41,427 nt of DNA from Bacteroidota bacterium (GCA_023457535.1 JAEWLN010000076.1:1-41427), one strand, 5' to 3'; shown: positions 31,202-40,377, numbered from the stretch's first letter. A program made the numbers and translations. The notes: a model not told the origin generated them from the sequence alone.

Positions 31202-33991
31202 ATGAAAACCCAAGATATCACCGCGCTCGAACCCAAAAAAAACATACTGATCAAAGGGGCGCAAATGCACAACCTCAAAAACCTTGACGTGGCCATCCCG
31301 CGCAATCAGCTCGTGGTGATCACGGGATTGTCGGGGTCCGGAAAATCATCGCTCGCATTTGATACGCTCTATGCCGAAGGCCAGCGACGTTACGTGGAAA
31401 GTTTGTCGTCTTATGCACGCCAATTTCTCGGGCGGCTCGACAAACCCAAGGTCGAATACATCAAAGGCATTGCGCCTGCCATCGCGATCGAGCAAAAGGT
31501 CAATACGACCAATGCGCGGTCTACCGTAGGCACATCGACTGAAATCTACGACTATCTCAAATTGCTGTATGCGCGCATCGGCCGGACGTTTTCACCGGTT
31601 TCGGGCCGCGAGGTCAAAAAGGATACGGTGTCCGATGTGGTCAACGACGTCCAATCGTTCGAAGCCGACAGCAAATGGTTGCTGCTTGCGCCGATCCATG
31701 CCGAACCGGGCCGCACGCTCGGGGAAAAATTAAAAATCCTGCTCCAACAGGGTTTTGCGCGGATTTACGTGGATGATCAAATGTTGCGCATCGATGAACT
31801 CGACGGCATCGATCTCGAACAAAAGCAGGTTCAGCTCGTCATTGACCGCGTCATCGTCAAACACGAAGAAGAATTTTACAACCGTTTGTCCGATGCGGTG
31901 CAGACTGCATTTTACGAAGGAAAGGGATTTTGCCGACTACAGGAACTCGGCACCGAAAAAAGCTTTGATTACAGCAACAAATTTGAACTGGACGGCATTT
32001 CGTTCCTGGAGCCCAACGTCCATTTGTTCAGTTTCAACAATCCGTATGGCGCGTGCCCGGTTTGTGAAGGATATGGTAATATTATCGGCATCGACCACGA
32101 GTTGGTTATTCCCAATACGGCGCTTTCCGTGTACGAAAACGCCATTTATCCGTGGCGCGGCGAAAGCATGGGGTGGTACCGCGACGAGCTGGTCAAGCAT
32201 GCCTACAAATTCGATTTCCCGATCCACAAACCGTTCTTTGAACTCACCGACGCGCAAAAAGACCTCGTTTGGAAAGGCAACGAATATTTCCAGGGACTCG
32301 ACGATTTTTTTCGCGAACTGGAAGAAAAGAATTACAAAATACAAAACCGCGTCATGCTTTCGCGCTACCGGGGCAAAACCCGGTGCTGGTCGTGCAAAGG
32401 CAAGCGGCTGCGTGTGGAAGCTTCTTACGTAAAGATTGGCGGCAAGACCATTTCCGATCTCGTCGATTTGCCGATCCGCAAACTGCAGCAATTCTTCGAC
32501 GGACTCGAACTGACCGAATTTGAGCAACAAGTCGCCAAACGCCTCATGGTTGAAATCCGCAACCGCGTGCGTTTCCTGGTAGAGGTGGGATTGGATTACC
32601 TGACGCTGAACCGCAATTCTGCCACGCTTTCTGGTGGGGAATCGCAGCGCATCAACCTGGCCACTTCTTTGGGAAGCAGTTTAGTGGGGTCGATGTACAT
32701 TCTGGACGAACCCAGCATCGGACTGCATCCCAAAGACACCGAACGGCTGGTCAATGTATTGTTGTCCCTGCGCGATCTGGGCAATACCGTGATCGTGGTC
32801 GAGCACGACGAAGACATCATGCGCGCCGCCGACATGATCATCGATATCGGTCCTGAAGCCGGAACCTTTGGCGGCAAGCTCGTCGCCCAGGGCACTTACG
32901 ATGAGATCCTGCAATCGGAATCGCTGACCTCGCAATACCTGAGCGGCAAAATGGAAATCGCCGTACCGCGCCAGCGCCGCAAATGGGGTAATTACATTGA
33001 AATCATCGGGGCACGCGAAAACAACCTCCAAAATGTGGACGTGCGCTTCCCGCTTGAAGTGTTGACGGTCATCACCGGCGTATCGGGCAGTGGCAAAAGT
33101 ACGCTTGTCAAAAAAATCCTGTTCCCGGCCTTGCAGAAAAAAATCGACGGAGTGGGCGAAAAAGCAGGCCAATTTACCGATATGCGCGGCTATTACCACA
33201 AAATCCAGCATGTGGAATACATCGATCAGAACCCGATCGGGCGCAGCTCGCGGTCCAATCCCGTCACCTACATCAAGGCGTATGACGACATACGCGATTT
33301 GTACGCAAAGGAAAAACTGTCCAAAATACGCGGCTACCAGTCCAAGCACTTTTCGTTCAACGTCGACGGCGGACGCTGTGAAACCTGCAAAGGCGAAGGA
33401 TCGATCAATGTGGAAATGGTCTTTATGGCCGATGTGCAACTGGTATGCGACACGTGCAACGGTAAGCGCTTTAAGAAGGAAATACTCGAAGTGATGTTCC
33501 AGGACAAAAACATCGACGATGTACTGAGAATGACCATTGACGATGCCGTAGCGTTTTTCAGCGAACACAAGCAAGCCAAAATCGTCCAGAAATTACAGCC
33601 GTTGCAGGATGTAGGTTTGGGTTATGTCCAACTCGGGCAATCGTCCTCCACATTATCCGGCGGCGAGGCACAACGCATCAAACTGGCCTCGTTTCTGGTC
33701 AAGGGGAGCACCAAGGAAAAGGCACTGTTCGTGTTTGATGAACCCACGACCGGACTGCATTTTCACGACATCAAAAAGCTGCTTGCGTCATTCGATGCAT
33801 TGATCGACAAAGGCCATTCGATTGTGGTGATCGAACACAACCTGGACCTGATCAAATGCGCGGACCACATCATCGACCTCGGGCCCGAAGGCGGCGAAAA
33901 TGGCGGACAAATCCTGGCCATCGGCACACCGGAAGAAATCGTCAAAAACAAAGCGTCCGTGACGGGAAAATACCTGAAAGCGAAATTATAA
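31202..33991 (+). CDS. uvrA: Excinuclease ABC subunit A
   Basis: This 929-residue protein is the damage-recognition ATPase of nucleotide excision repair. Both ABC modules are intact: Walker A GLSGSGKSS (42-50) and GVSGSGKST, signatures LSGGESQRINLA and LSGGEAQRIKLA, and Walker B ILDEPSIGLHP and FDEPTTGLHF. The C-terminal zinc module is complete (CETCKGEG and CDTCNGKRF). In the N-terminal module only CPVC remains after SFNNPYGA; the CxxC that normally precedes it reads ELDGISF, so that zinc site is probably lost, a variant I recall from other Bacteroidetes UvrA proteins. It appears monocistronic, with a stop that lies inside a hairpin shared with the convergent gene. Confidence 0.97.
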   Translation: MKTQDITALEPKKNILIKGAQMHNLKNLDVAIPRNQLVVITGLSGSGKSSLAFDTLYAEGQRRYVESLSSYARQFLGRLDKPKVEYIKGIAPAIAIEQKVNTTNARSTVGTSTEIYDYLKLLYARIGRTFSPVSGREVKKDTVSDVVNDVQSFEADSKWLLLAPIHAEPGRTLGEKLKILLQQGFARIYVDDQMLRIDELDGIDLEQKQVQLVIDRVIVKHEEEFYNRLSDAVQTAFYEGKGFCRLQELGTEKSFDYSNKFELDGISFLEPNVHLFSFNNPYGACPVCEGYGNIIGIDHELVIPNTALSVYENAIYPWRGESMGWYRDELVKHAYKFDFPIHKPFFELTDAQKDLVWKGNEYFQGLDDFFRELEEKNYKIQNRVMLSRYRGKTRCWSCKGKRLRVEASYVKIGGKTISDLVDLPIRKLQQFFDGLELTEFEQQVAKRLMVEIRNRVRFLVEVGLDYLTLNRNSATLSGGESQRINLATSLGSSLVGSMYILDEPSIGLHPKDTERLVNVLLSLRDLGNTVIVVEHDEDIMRAADMIIDIGPEAGTFGGKLVAQGTYDEILQSESLTSQYLSGKMEIAVPRQRRKWGNYIEIIGARENNLQNVDVRFPLEVLTVITGVSGSGKSTLVKKILFPALQKKIDGVGEKAGQFTDMRGYYHKIQHVEYIDQNPIGRSSRSNPVTYIKAYDDIRDLYAKEKLSKIRGYQSKHFSFNVDGGRCETCKGEGSINVEMVFMADVQLVCDTCNGKRFKKEILEVMFQDKNIDDVLRMTIDDAVAFFSEHKQAKIVQKLQPLQDVGLGYVQLGQSSSTLSGGEAQRIKLASFLVKGSTKEKALFVFDEPTTGLHFHDIKKLLASFDALIDKGHSIVVIEHNLDLIKCADHIIDLGPEGGENGGQILAIGTPEEIVKNKASVTGKYLKAKL

Positions 33992-34003
33992 GAGGTTTCG
34001 CTT
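33978..34003. other. Perfect 8-bp hairpin spanning two convergent stops
   Basis: AAGCGAAA (33978-33985) pairs perfectly with TTTCGCTT (33996-34003), with a 10-nt loop. The loop contains the uvrA stop (33989-33991), and the right arm runs into the stop of the minus gene (34002-34004). No T-tract follows on either strand, so it is not a standard terminator. Confidence 0.6.
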
Positions 34004-34451
34004 AATTGTCGCGCTCTTCATCCTCGGCCGCAAGACTGAAAATGAATATTTTGACATAGCGCTTTTCATTGCTTTCGTACGAATACGTCATTGTCTTTTT
34101 TTTGGGTTCGAGCACCAGTTTGCCGCGCGCGTTCTTTGATCGCATGATCCACGTCGAATTGCCCTGGTCATCGACGTTGTACTGGACGATGGAACCGTGG
34201 TAAGTCCTGACCTTGCCGTCATCGGTCAGCGCAATTACAATATAGCCGTTGCTGCGCGAGCCTATTTCGCGGATGTCGATGACCGAATTTTCAAATTCCG
34301 TATCGCGCAAATCATAAGCGTCTTTGGCTTCGTTCCAGACATAGAACATGCGGCTGTCGGATTTGTATCGTTTTTGGTCATTTACTTTTTCAGGCATCTG
34401 CGCAAAAACGGCCATCGGAATCCAGCAAACAATATAGAGAAGGTACTTCAT
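34002..34451 (-). CDS. Hypothetical secreted protein
   Basis: This 149-residue protein has a signal peptide (MKYLLYIVCWIPMAVFAQ) and a mature part that looks like an all-beta domain (RMFYVWNEAKDAYDLRDTEFEN, SRSNGYIVIALTDDGKVRTYHG, STWIMRSKNARGKLVLEPKKK). No catalytic motif is visible and I do not recognise the family. It is probably periplasmic or outer-membrane associated. It stands alone: uvrA is convergent, and the upstream glycan operon ends 210 bp away. No perfect TAnnTTTG box was found directly upstream. Confidence 0.82.
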   Translation of the reverse strand: MKYLLYIVCWIPMAVFAQMPEKVNDQKRYKSDSRMFYVWNEAKDAYDLRDTEFENSVIDIREIGSRSNGYIVIALTDDGKVRTYHGSIVQYNVDDQGNSTWIMRSKNARGKLVLEPKKKTMTYSYESNEKRYVKIFIFSLAAEDEERDN

Positions 34452-34634
34452 TTCAATTTTTTAACAATAAAGATCGGAATTTTCACACTGCAAAAAAAAC
34501 GCTTGCGTGCTAAATAAATTCTAAATAGTCATTAATGGTTTTTTGATGGCGCGCAAAACTTCAAAATCATAGCTTGTGGCACAGCGTTTGAGAGCGCCGC
34601 TATCGTTAAAAGTTGGTTTACTGATTGGTTTGTA

Positions 34635-34671
34635 AGCCCTGCCGGATCGCTCTGGCGGGGTTTATTTTTTG
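34635..34671 (+). terminator. Terminator-like hairpin with plus-strand T-tract
   Basis: AAGCCCTGCC (about 34634-34643) pairs with GGCGGGGTTT (with two wobble pairs) across a 10-nt loop, followed on plus by TTATTTTTT. The T-tract runs across the flippase stop codon (34662-34664). No plus-strand gene precedes it closer than uvrA, so either it backs up the flippase 3' end or it ends an unseen plus-strand RNA. Confidence 0.65.
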
Positions 34672-36122
34672 CGGCCGATGACGCGATCCAAAACCTGGTT
34701 CATTTCTGGCGATATGGCCCATTTGTAATTAAGGTATCCGTAAAGGAGCGTAATCAGCACCGATTTGAGCGCAATGTTCACCACGGGATGAAATTGAAAA
34801 TCCCAAAAGTAAAACAGCGCAAATACCACCCCGATCAACAGCATGGAACGGAGCGTTTTGCCCGTAAACGGATACAACTTCATCTTGCGTACGACAAACG
34901 CGAGTTTGACGGCATTGTACACCAGGATCGAAATGAGCGTTGCCCAAGCTGCGCCCACAATCCCAAAAAGCGGAATCAGCCACATGTTGAGCCCGATCAT
35001 CAAAAAGACAAGCAGTAACCCAAAGAGCAGCACCGCACGATAATATTGGGTATTGAGGATAATGGCGTTGTTGTTGCCCAGGATCAGGTCTGAGAATTTG
35101 GAAAGCCCGATCAGGAACACCACCGTTACCCCACCGCCGTATTCAGGCGGGATCAGCAAATACAGCTGGTGGATGTTGAGAAAAATGCCAAGCATCACCC
35201 ATCCGCCAAAAACCTGCAGGTTGATCGCGCTTTTTTTGTATAATGAATTGAGCTCGTCGTATTTATGTTCACTCATGAGCCGCGCAGTTATCGGGTAGAT
35301 GATCTGCAACATCGCGCGGCCCGGCACGGCAATGACCGTCGCAATAAAAATCGCCACAGAATACAGCGCGTTGCTGCTGATGTTCTCATAGGCCGGGATC
35401 ATCACCTTGTCAAAATCGATCAGGAACACGCCTACGCCGCCCGACAGCAGGATGAACAACGAATACCCAAAAATATCGCGAACATTATGCGGCACGCCCC
35501 AATGGAACTCCGGCGGCCGGATGTAAAACGCATAACCCATCATCGCAAGCCATTGCAACCCGTAAGCCGCGGCGGCTCCGTAAAGAAACGTTTCCCTGCC
35601 GATCCAGTCCCAGTGCACGGCGAACAGCAATCCCATCACCACGGCGCGCACCAATACTTCGCTGATCAGGTTCCCGATCACCGATTGCATGTGCACTTTG
35701 ACCCACGCATAAAACACCTCAAAATACCCCATGCAGATGCCTACGGCCGGAATCAGCCACAAATAGGGCCGTACTTCCGGATTTTCGCGCAGCACGAAAT
35801 AGGCGATTTCGTCGTAAAAAAAAGTAAATACCAGGCAGGCCGGGACAATCAGCAAAAGCGGCATCCAGAGCATAAAACTCATGAACTGCCCGCGTTCGGA
35901 TTCAGACTGGCACCGCGAATAAAAACGCACCAGCGTATTGTGCACGCCAAAAGCCATGAGCGGCATCAGAATATTGGCTGCCGATAACACGAACGCCGTA
36001 ATCCCGTAATGCATCGTCCCCAAAAAGTTCGTATACAAAAAAAGCGCATTTACCGCCCCGATCGCAAACCCAAAATAGGTCGCGAGCGTATTTTTGATCG
36101 ATTGGGTGACCACGATGCCCAT
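34662..36122 (-). CDS. Polysaccharide flippase (Wzx/MATE-type)
   Basis: This 486-residue polytopic protein has twelve or more hydrophobic segments spread over its length, for example LATYFGFAIGAVNALFLY, VLIRAVVMGLLFAV-like stretches and IGLNMWLIPLFGIVGAAWAT. The layout fits the polysaccharide biosynthesis/oligosaccharide flippase family of the MOP exporter superfamily, with the N-terminal opening SIKNTLATYFGFAIGA. It likely moves lipid-linked oligosaccharides across the inner membrane. The start overlaps the glycosyltransferase stop by one base (TGATG). No polymerase (Wzy) or ligase is visible in the window, so the product could be capsule, LPS or glycoprotein glycan. Confidence 0.9.
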   Translation of the reverse strand: MGIVVTQSIKNTLATYFGFAIGAVNALFLYTNFLGTMHYGITAFVLSAANILMPLMAFGVHNTLVRFYSRCQSESERGQFMSFMLWMPLLLIVPACLVFTFFYDEIAYFVLRENPEVRPYLWLIPAVGICMGYFEVFYAWVKVHMQSVIGNLISEVLVRAVVMGLLFAVHWDWIGRETFLYGAAAAYGLQWLAMMGYAFYIRPPEFHWGVPHNVRDIFGYSLFILLSGGVGVFLIDFDKVMIPAYENISSNALYSVAIFIATVIAVPGRAMLQIIYPITARLMSEHKYDELNSLYKKSAINLQVFGGWVMLGIFLNIHQLYLLIPPEYGGGVTVVFLIGLSKFSDLILGNNNAIILNTQYYRAVLLFGLLLVFLMIGLNMWLIPLFGIVGAAWATLISILVYNAVKLAFVVRKMKLYPFTGKTLRSMLLIGVVFALFYFWDFQFHPVVNIALKSVLITLLYGYLNYKWAISPEMNQVLDRVIGRKK

Positions 36123-37405
36123 CAGCGAAGCAGGTTAGCGAGTTGACCTGTTAAGTTTTTTCTCGAATATTGCTGTAGCCCGACAGGATGGGTTTGCAGC
36201 GCGCCGTTCTTAAATTGCGCGTAATAATCGAGGATTTTGTCCTTGAGTCGTTCTTTTTCGTCGTACAGAAAAAAATCGCCGGTGTTGGTTTGTTTGAGAA
36301 TCTCAGCAAAGTCAGCCTCTTCAGGACCGATGGCCAGGATCGGGCGTTCAGACACCATGTATTCGAACAATTTGCCCGGAATAATGCTGCGCGTGGCCGC
36401 CGAATCGATTTCCACCAACAGCAACACCTGCGAACAACGCTGGTGCGCAATGGCCACGTCGTGTGGCACGTAGCCGAGGTTTCGGACAAATCGGTCCAAT
36501 CGGAATTCCGCAATCGTATCGAGCACATCCTGGCTGACCGCGCCAATGAGCTTGAGTTCAAAATCCTGCGCAAAAGACTTATTCTCCTTGGTAAGCTCGC
36601 GAAGGGCTTTCCACAAGATGCGCGGATTGCGATCCGAGAGGAACGAACCGATGTGCGCAAGCGAAAACTTTTCGTCAAGCGGCAGCCGCGCTGCGTTTTC
36701 CACATCATAACCATTGGTAATCACTTCAACCGGACCGCCGGTGAGTTGGCTGAACTCTGCCTTGGTGGTCTGGCTCGTCACCAGGATCAGGTCCGCAGTA
36801 TTGAGCACGCGGTGTTCGAGTTCCTTGTGCTTTTTGGCCGATGACAAAGACAAACGCAGCGCACCGTGATATCCGATTGTTGTCCACGGATCGCGGAAAT
36901 CGGCAATCCAGCGCACGCCCGATGTTTCCTTGAGCTGCATCCCGATCAGGTGCAAACTGTGCGGCGGGCCGGTCGTAATAATGGTGTCGATCTGGTGATC
37001 GGCCATATACTGTTTGAGGAATTTGACCGACGGCTTGACCCACAGCACGCGCGCATCGGGAATGAACAGATTGCCCCGGATCCAGAGCAGCATTTTTTCA
37101 AGTACGCCCTGCTTTTTCCTGCCGGGAATGATGCCGGAGCTGATCTTTTGCGTCTTGCTTTTCGAGAATAGCGAAGCCAGCGCGTAGGGTTCGGTGATCC
37201 TGCGCCTGATCACTACGGCGCGGTCCGATATTTCGGCGTTGAGTTTTTCGTCGATGATCGGGTACGTTGGATTTTCCGGCACGTATACATGGGGTTCAAA
37301 TCCAAAATCGGGCAGGTACTTGACAAATTTGAGCCAGCGCTGCACGCCCGGTCCGCCTGCCGGAGGAAAATAATACGAAACGATCAATACCTTTTTCATG
37401 GCCAT
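36122..37405 (-). CDS. Glycosyltransferase, GT4-like
   Basis: This 427-residue protein starts MAMKKVLIVSYYFPPAGGPGVQ, the glycine-rich nucleotide-sugar fold opening of GT-B glycosyltransferases (family 4-like). The ATG at 37399 is an equally good start. The conserved acceptor-side region shows TTGPPHSLHLIGMQL and IADFRDPW, and the C-terminal lobe has TNGYDVENA and SIIPGKLFEYMVSERPILAIG, whose glutamate E in KLFEY matches the EX7E-type region. It presumably adds sugars to a lipid-linked glycan in the cytosol. The start directly follows the YfhO stop and its stop overlaps the flippase start, so the three genes form one operon. Confidence 0.92.
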   Translation of the reverse strand: MAMKKVLIVSYYFPPAGGPGVQRWLKFVKYLPDFGFEPHVYVPENPTYPIIDEKLNAEISDRAVVIRRRITEPYALASLFSKSKTQKISSGIIPGRKKQGVLEKMLLWIRGNLFIPDARVLWVKPSVKFLKQYMADHQIDTIITTGPPHSLHLIGMQLKETSGVRWIADFRDPWTTIGYHGALRLSLSSAKKHKELEHRVLNTADLILVTSQTTKAEFSQLTGGPVEVITNGYDVENAARLPLDEKFSLAHIGSFLSDRNPRILWKALRELTKENKSFAQDFELKLIGAVSQDVLDTIAEFRLDRFVRNLGYVPHDVAIAHQRCSQVLLLVEIDSAATRSIIPGKLFEYMVSERPILAIGPEEADFAEILKQTNTGDFFLYDEKERLKDKILDYYAQFKNGALQTHPVGLQQYSRKNLTGQLANLLR

Positions 37406-39847
37406 TTATTGTTGGTCGCCAAACCACAATTTTCGGCGTTCGGCGTACAATCCGGCTGTGATGAGCAACAACATCGCTATGGAACTCGCCAGCGCGATGG
37501 TGCTGCCGGTTTGGACCACTTCAGGTTCAAATTTAAATTCGATGGTGTGGTTGCCTGCCGGAACATATAAGGCGCGAAGCACGTAATTGGCGCGGAAATG
37601 ATCAGATTTCTTACCGTCGATGTACGCGTTCCAGCCATCGCCATAATACATTTCAGAAAATACGGCAATGCCCTCGTGTGCGTTACGCGATTGGTATTTG
37701 AGGTAATTCGGTTTGTAGGTCACGACGTTGATCGACGCGGTGCTGTCTTTCTGGAACGTTGTTTTTTTGATCATCGCCCCAAATTCGGCCTGGTTGACAA
37801 TCGCGACATTTTTTGTGTCCATTTTGTCCAGCGCGCGCATTTCGGCATCGGCAGAACCCGCCGACCGGATCTGTCGTACGAACCACGCATTGCCATTGGC
37901 TCCGGGGTTGACGGTCGGGAATTGACGCCCCACCGAATCGGTCTGGATGATGTATTTGATGTTGAGCATATCCATGACTTCCATATTGTTCTTGGCGATC
38001 TGGTAATCGAACAACTGCTGCATCCGGCGCGGTTTGGCCGCATGGTATCCGCCCAGCGATTTGTGGAAATACGATGCGCGCGCGCTCGACATATTGCCGT
38101 CGACCTCAAAAACGCGGTAATGGGTAGTGTCCTGCAAAATCAACGCATCGGCCTGCGTTTGCGCAAACGGTGCTTCTACTTCGCTCGCGCTGACGAAATC
38201 ATCGGCCCCGACGTAGCGCTTGGCCACAAAAAACAAATCGGCTACCATTACAACGCCAATCAGGATCATGGCCGTGTTGCGTTTGAGCGTGTTTTTAAGG
38301 TACAGCCACAAAAGCCCGGCGGTTATTACAAAGAAAAAACCGGTTCGCAGCAAGTCTGCAGAATAGAGGCTTTTGCGGTCTTCTTTGAGCGCATCGACAA
38401 AGCCGGGACCGTAATTTTGCAGGAACATGGCATCGCTCGGACCGGTAAAATGGAACGAACTTTTAAACAGGAACAGCGCCACGACCAAACCGAGACACGT
38501 TGCGACGGTTCGCAGCAACATTTTCCTGCGGTTTTGCGGCGCCCCATCGTGCACAGGGGCAAAGAACGACTGCAACCCCATAATGGCGAGCACCGGAACG
38601 CACAGTTCAAGGAGCACCTGGATCGATGATACGGCGCGGAACTTGTTGTACATCGGTACAAAATCGATAAAGAAATCCGTTATCGACGGCAGGTTTTTAC
38701 CCCACGACAACATCAACGAAACAAGCGCGCCGGCCAGGAACGCATACTTGATTTTGCGGTTGTCGATGTACAGGCAAAGCACGCAAAGAAAAAACACCAC
38801 CGCTCCAATATACGCCGGAGCGGCCACAATAGGCTGGTCGCCCCAGTAAGTAGGCATTCCCGTTACGAAATCGCGCGCCTGCGCATCGGGGACGCCCTGA
38901 CTGGCTAAAAATTGATACATCTGGCTGTCGGTGCCGATGTTCTCGCTGTTGGAGCCGCCAAACAAACGCGGCGCGATCAGGTTGAGGCTTTCGGCGATGC
39001 CATAGCTGTATTCGGTGATGTATTCACGGCTCATCGCATTGCCACTGGCGTTCTTCGAACCGTCGGGATGGAACGTGAGTTCGCTTTTGTCACGCGTACT
39101 GAATTGGGCGTATTGCTGCGTGGCCATAAGGTTGGTCGCATTGGCACCAATGGCCAGCACGCCGGCAACGGCAAAAGTGGCCAGCGATAACCCGAGCGCT
39201 TTGTAATTTTTCGCTTTAACAAACCCGCCAATAAAATACACCGATAGCACAAGCAACAAAATCAGCAAATAATACGTCATCTGAAAGTGGTTGGCGTTGA
39301 TCTCCAGCGCCGCGGCCACCATCGTGAGCAATCCTCCGGCCATATAATGTTGCCGGAATACGAGAATAACGCCGGCCACGACCATCGGCATATAAGCGAT
39401 CGCATGGGCCTTGGCATTGTGTCCGACGCCCAGGATAATGACCAGATAAGTCGACAATCCAAACGCAAGGGCGCCAAAGAACGCCTTTACCGGATTGGTC
39501 CGCAGTACGATCAGCAACAGATAGAATCCCACAAAATAAAGCATCAGGTAATCGGCCGGACGGGGCAGAAAACGCAGTACATCGTCTAATTTGCCAATGT
39601 AATCGTGCGGGTAATTCGCACCCAGCTGATAGGTTGGCATTCCACCAAAAGCCGAATTGGTCCAATAGGGCTCGGCGTGTTCGGCAGCGCGAAAATCGTT
39701 TTGCTCCTTGGCCATACCGGTGTATTGCGCGATATCGGACTGGAAAATCTGTTTGCCGGACAAAACCGGATAAAAATAAATGAGCGAAACAAGCACAAAA
39801 CCAACCAGGGCCAGCGCATGCGGATAAAACTTCTGAAGTTGTTTCAT
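37406..39847 (-). CDS. YfhO family membrane protein, probable glycosyltransferase-type
   Basis: The start at 39847 (MKQLQKFYPHALALVGF) is preferred because the ATG 13 codons upstream lies before the promoter. The 813-residue polytopic protein has many transmembrane segments in the first 530 residues and a soluble C-terminal domain. The YfhO hallmarks are SDIAQYTGMAKEQNDFRAAE, PYWTNSAFGGMPTYQ and the C-terminal VVTYKPNYLKYQSRNAHEGI followed by SEMYYGDGWNAYIDGK. B. subtilis YfhO is implicated in glycosylating lipoteichoic acid; in Bacteroidetes the acceptor is unknown. It begins the operon with the glycosyltransferase and flippase. Confidence 0.92.
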   Translation of the reverse strand: MKQLQKFYPHALALVGFVLVSLIYFYPVLSGKQIFQSDIAQYTGMAKEQNDFRAAEHAEPYWTNSAFGGMPTYQLGANYPHDYIGKLDDVLRFLPRPADYLMLYFVGFYLLLIVLRTNPVKAFFGALAFGLSTYLVIILGVGHNAKAHAIAYMPMVVAGVILVFRQHYMAGGLLTMVAAALEINANHFQMTYYLLILLLVLSVYFIGGFVKAKNYKALGLSLATFAVAGVLAIGANATNLMATQQYAQFSTRDKSELTFHPDGSKNASGNAMSREYITEYSYGIAESLNLIAPRLFGGSNSENIGTDSQMYQFLASQGVPDAQARDFVTGMPTYWGDQPIVAAPAYIGAVVFFLCVLCLYIDNRKIKYAFLAGALVSLMLSWGKNLPSITDFFIDFVPMYNKFRAVSSIQVLLELCVPVLAIMGLQSFFAPVHDGAPQNRRKMLLRTVATCLGLVVALFLFKSSFHFTGPSDAMFLQNYGPGFVDALKEDRKSLYSADLLRTGFFFVITAGLLWLYLKNTLKRNTAMILIGVVMVADLFFVAKRYVGADDFVSASEVEAPFAQTQADALILQDTTHYRVFEVDGNMSSARASYFHKSLGGYHAAKPRRMQQLFDYQIAKNNMEVMDMLNIKYIIQTDSVGRQFPTVNPGANGNAWFVRQIRSAGSADAEMRALDKMDTKNVAIVNQAEFGAMIKKTTFQKDSTASINVVTYKPNYLKYQSRNAHEGIAVFSEMYYGDGWNAYIDGKKSDHFRANYVLRALYVPAGNHTIEFKFEPEVVQTGSTIALASSIAMLLLITAGLYAERRKLWFGDQQ

Positions 39848-39873
39848 GGATTTTGAATTCCGTAAATAAAAAT

Positions 39874-39899
39874 CAAAAATAGGCAAAAAAAACGGCCAA
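39874..39899 (-). promoter_or_regulatory. Promoter of the YfhO glycan operon
   Basis: The minus strand reads TTG (39897-39899), 15-bp spacer, TATTTTTG (39874-39881), 26 bp before the YfhO start. The TTG lies inside the terminator hairpin at 39893-39913. Confidence 0.7.
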
Positions 39900-39913
39900 C
39901 GAAATTATTGGCC
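39884..39913 (-). terminator. Terminator of the DUF4834 gene
   Basis: On the minus strand CGGCCAA pairs with TTGGCCG (plus 39893-39913) with an AT-rich loop and is followed by eight T residues. It ends the DUF4834 transcript and abuts the YfhO promoter. Confidence 0.88.
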
Positions 39914-39986
39914 GCAATACGAAAGATCAGTTGAAGTTCAAATCCTGAAAACCACTGCGATGGGTCGTTCCCAATTGAGATCCCGA

Positions 39987-40268
39987 TTATTTAATTTCCT
40001 CAAAGTCGATGTACTCGCCTACTTTTTTGGTTTCGCGCGGTTTGTCAGTTTTACGGGTGTCGTAGATGATTTCGTCACTGCCCGATGTTCGCGCGTTTTG
40101 GTAGCCCTGGTACTGGCGCTGCTGCTGTTCAAAATTCTGTGCCGCTTTTTCGACCGCCTTTTTGACCAGCACCGGGAAAAACAATCGCGCCAGAAACTTG
40201 AACACATAATAGCACAAGATGATGTAGCAAATGACTTTCAGAGTTCCCGAAAATGAAGCGTGGTCCAT
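39987..40268 (-). CDS. DUF4834 family membrane protein
   Basis: The start at 40268 (MDHASFSGTLKVICYIILCYYVF) gives 93 residues; the longer frame starts above its promoter. One N-terminal hydrophobic helix (about residues 8-28, VICYIILCYYVFKFLARLFFPVL) is followed by a polar, glutamine-rich tail (ENFEQQQRQYQGYQNAR in part) and an acidic C-terminus (GEYIDFEEIK). I recognise this as DUF4834, common in flavobacteria with unknown function. It stands as a single-gene unit between a TATTTTTG promoter and a strong terminator. Confidence 0.87.
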   Translation of the reverse strand: MDHASFSGTLKVICYIILCYYVFKFLARLFFPVLVKKAVEKAAQNFEQQQRQYQGYQNARTSGSDEIIYDTRKTDKPRETKKVGEYIDFEEIK

Positions 40269-40283
40269 TGTAAATATTTTTTT

Positions 40284-40291
40284 CAAAAATA
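40284..40291 (-). promoter_or_regulatory. Promoter -7 box of the DUF4834 gene
   Basis: The minus strand reads TATTTTTG, a perfect TAnnTTTG, 16 bp before the start. Confidence 0.7.
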
Positions 40292-40346
40292 CAGTTTCCA
40301 CCTCGAAAGCCTCTTAAATAAATAATAAAAATACAGAATAAAACAG

Positions 40347-40354
40347 TAAATTTG
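40347..40354 (+). promoter_or_regulatory. Promoter -7 box of the outer-membrane protein gene
   Basis: TAAATTTG matches TAnnTTTG and ends 24 bp before the ATG at 40378; it is divergent from the DUF4834 promoter. Confidence 0.65.
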
Positions 40355-40377
40355 GCTTTCATATCAACCATTAACCT

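Noticed and set aside
34560..34660. Possible tRNA before the hairpin at 34635
   Set aside because: No T-arm consensus (GTTCGA-like) or seven-base acceptor pairing could be found; the GC-rich hairpin is explained as a terminator.
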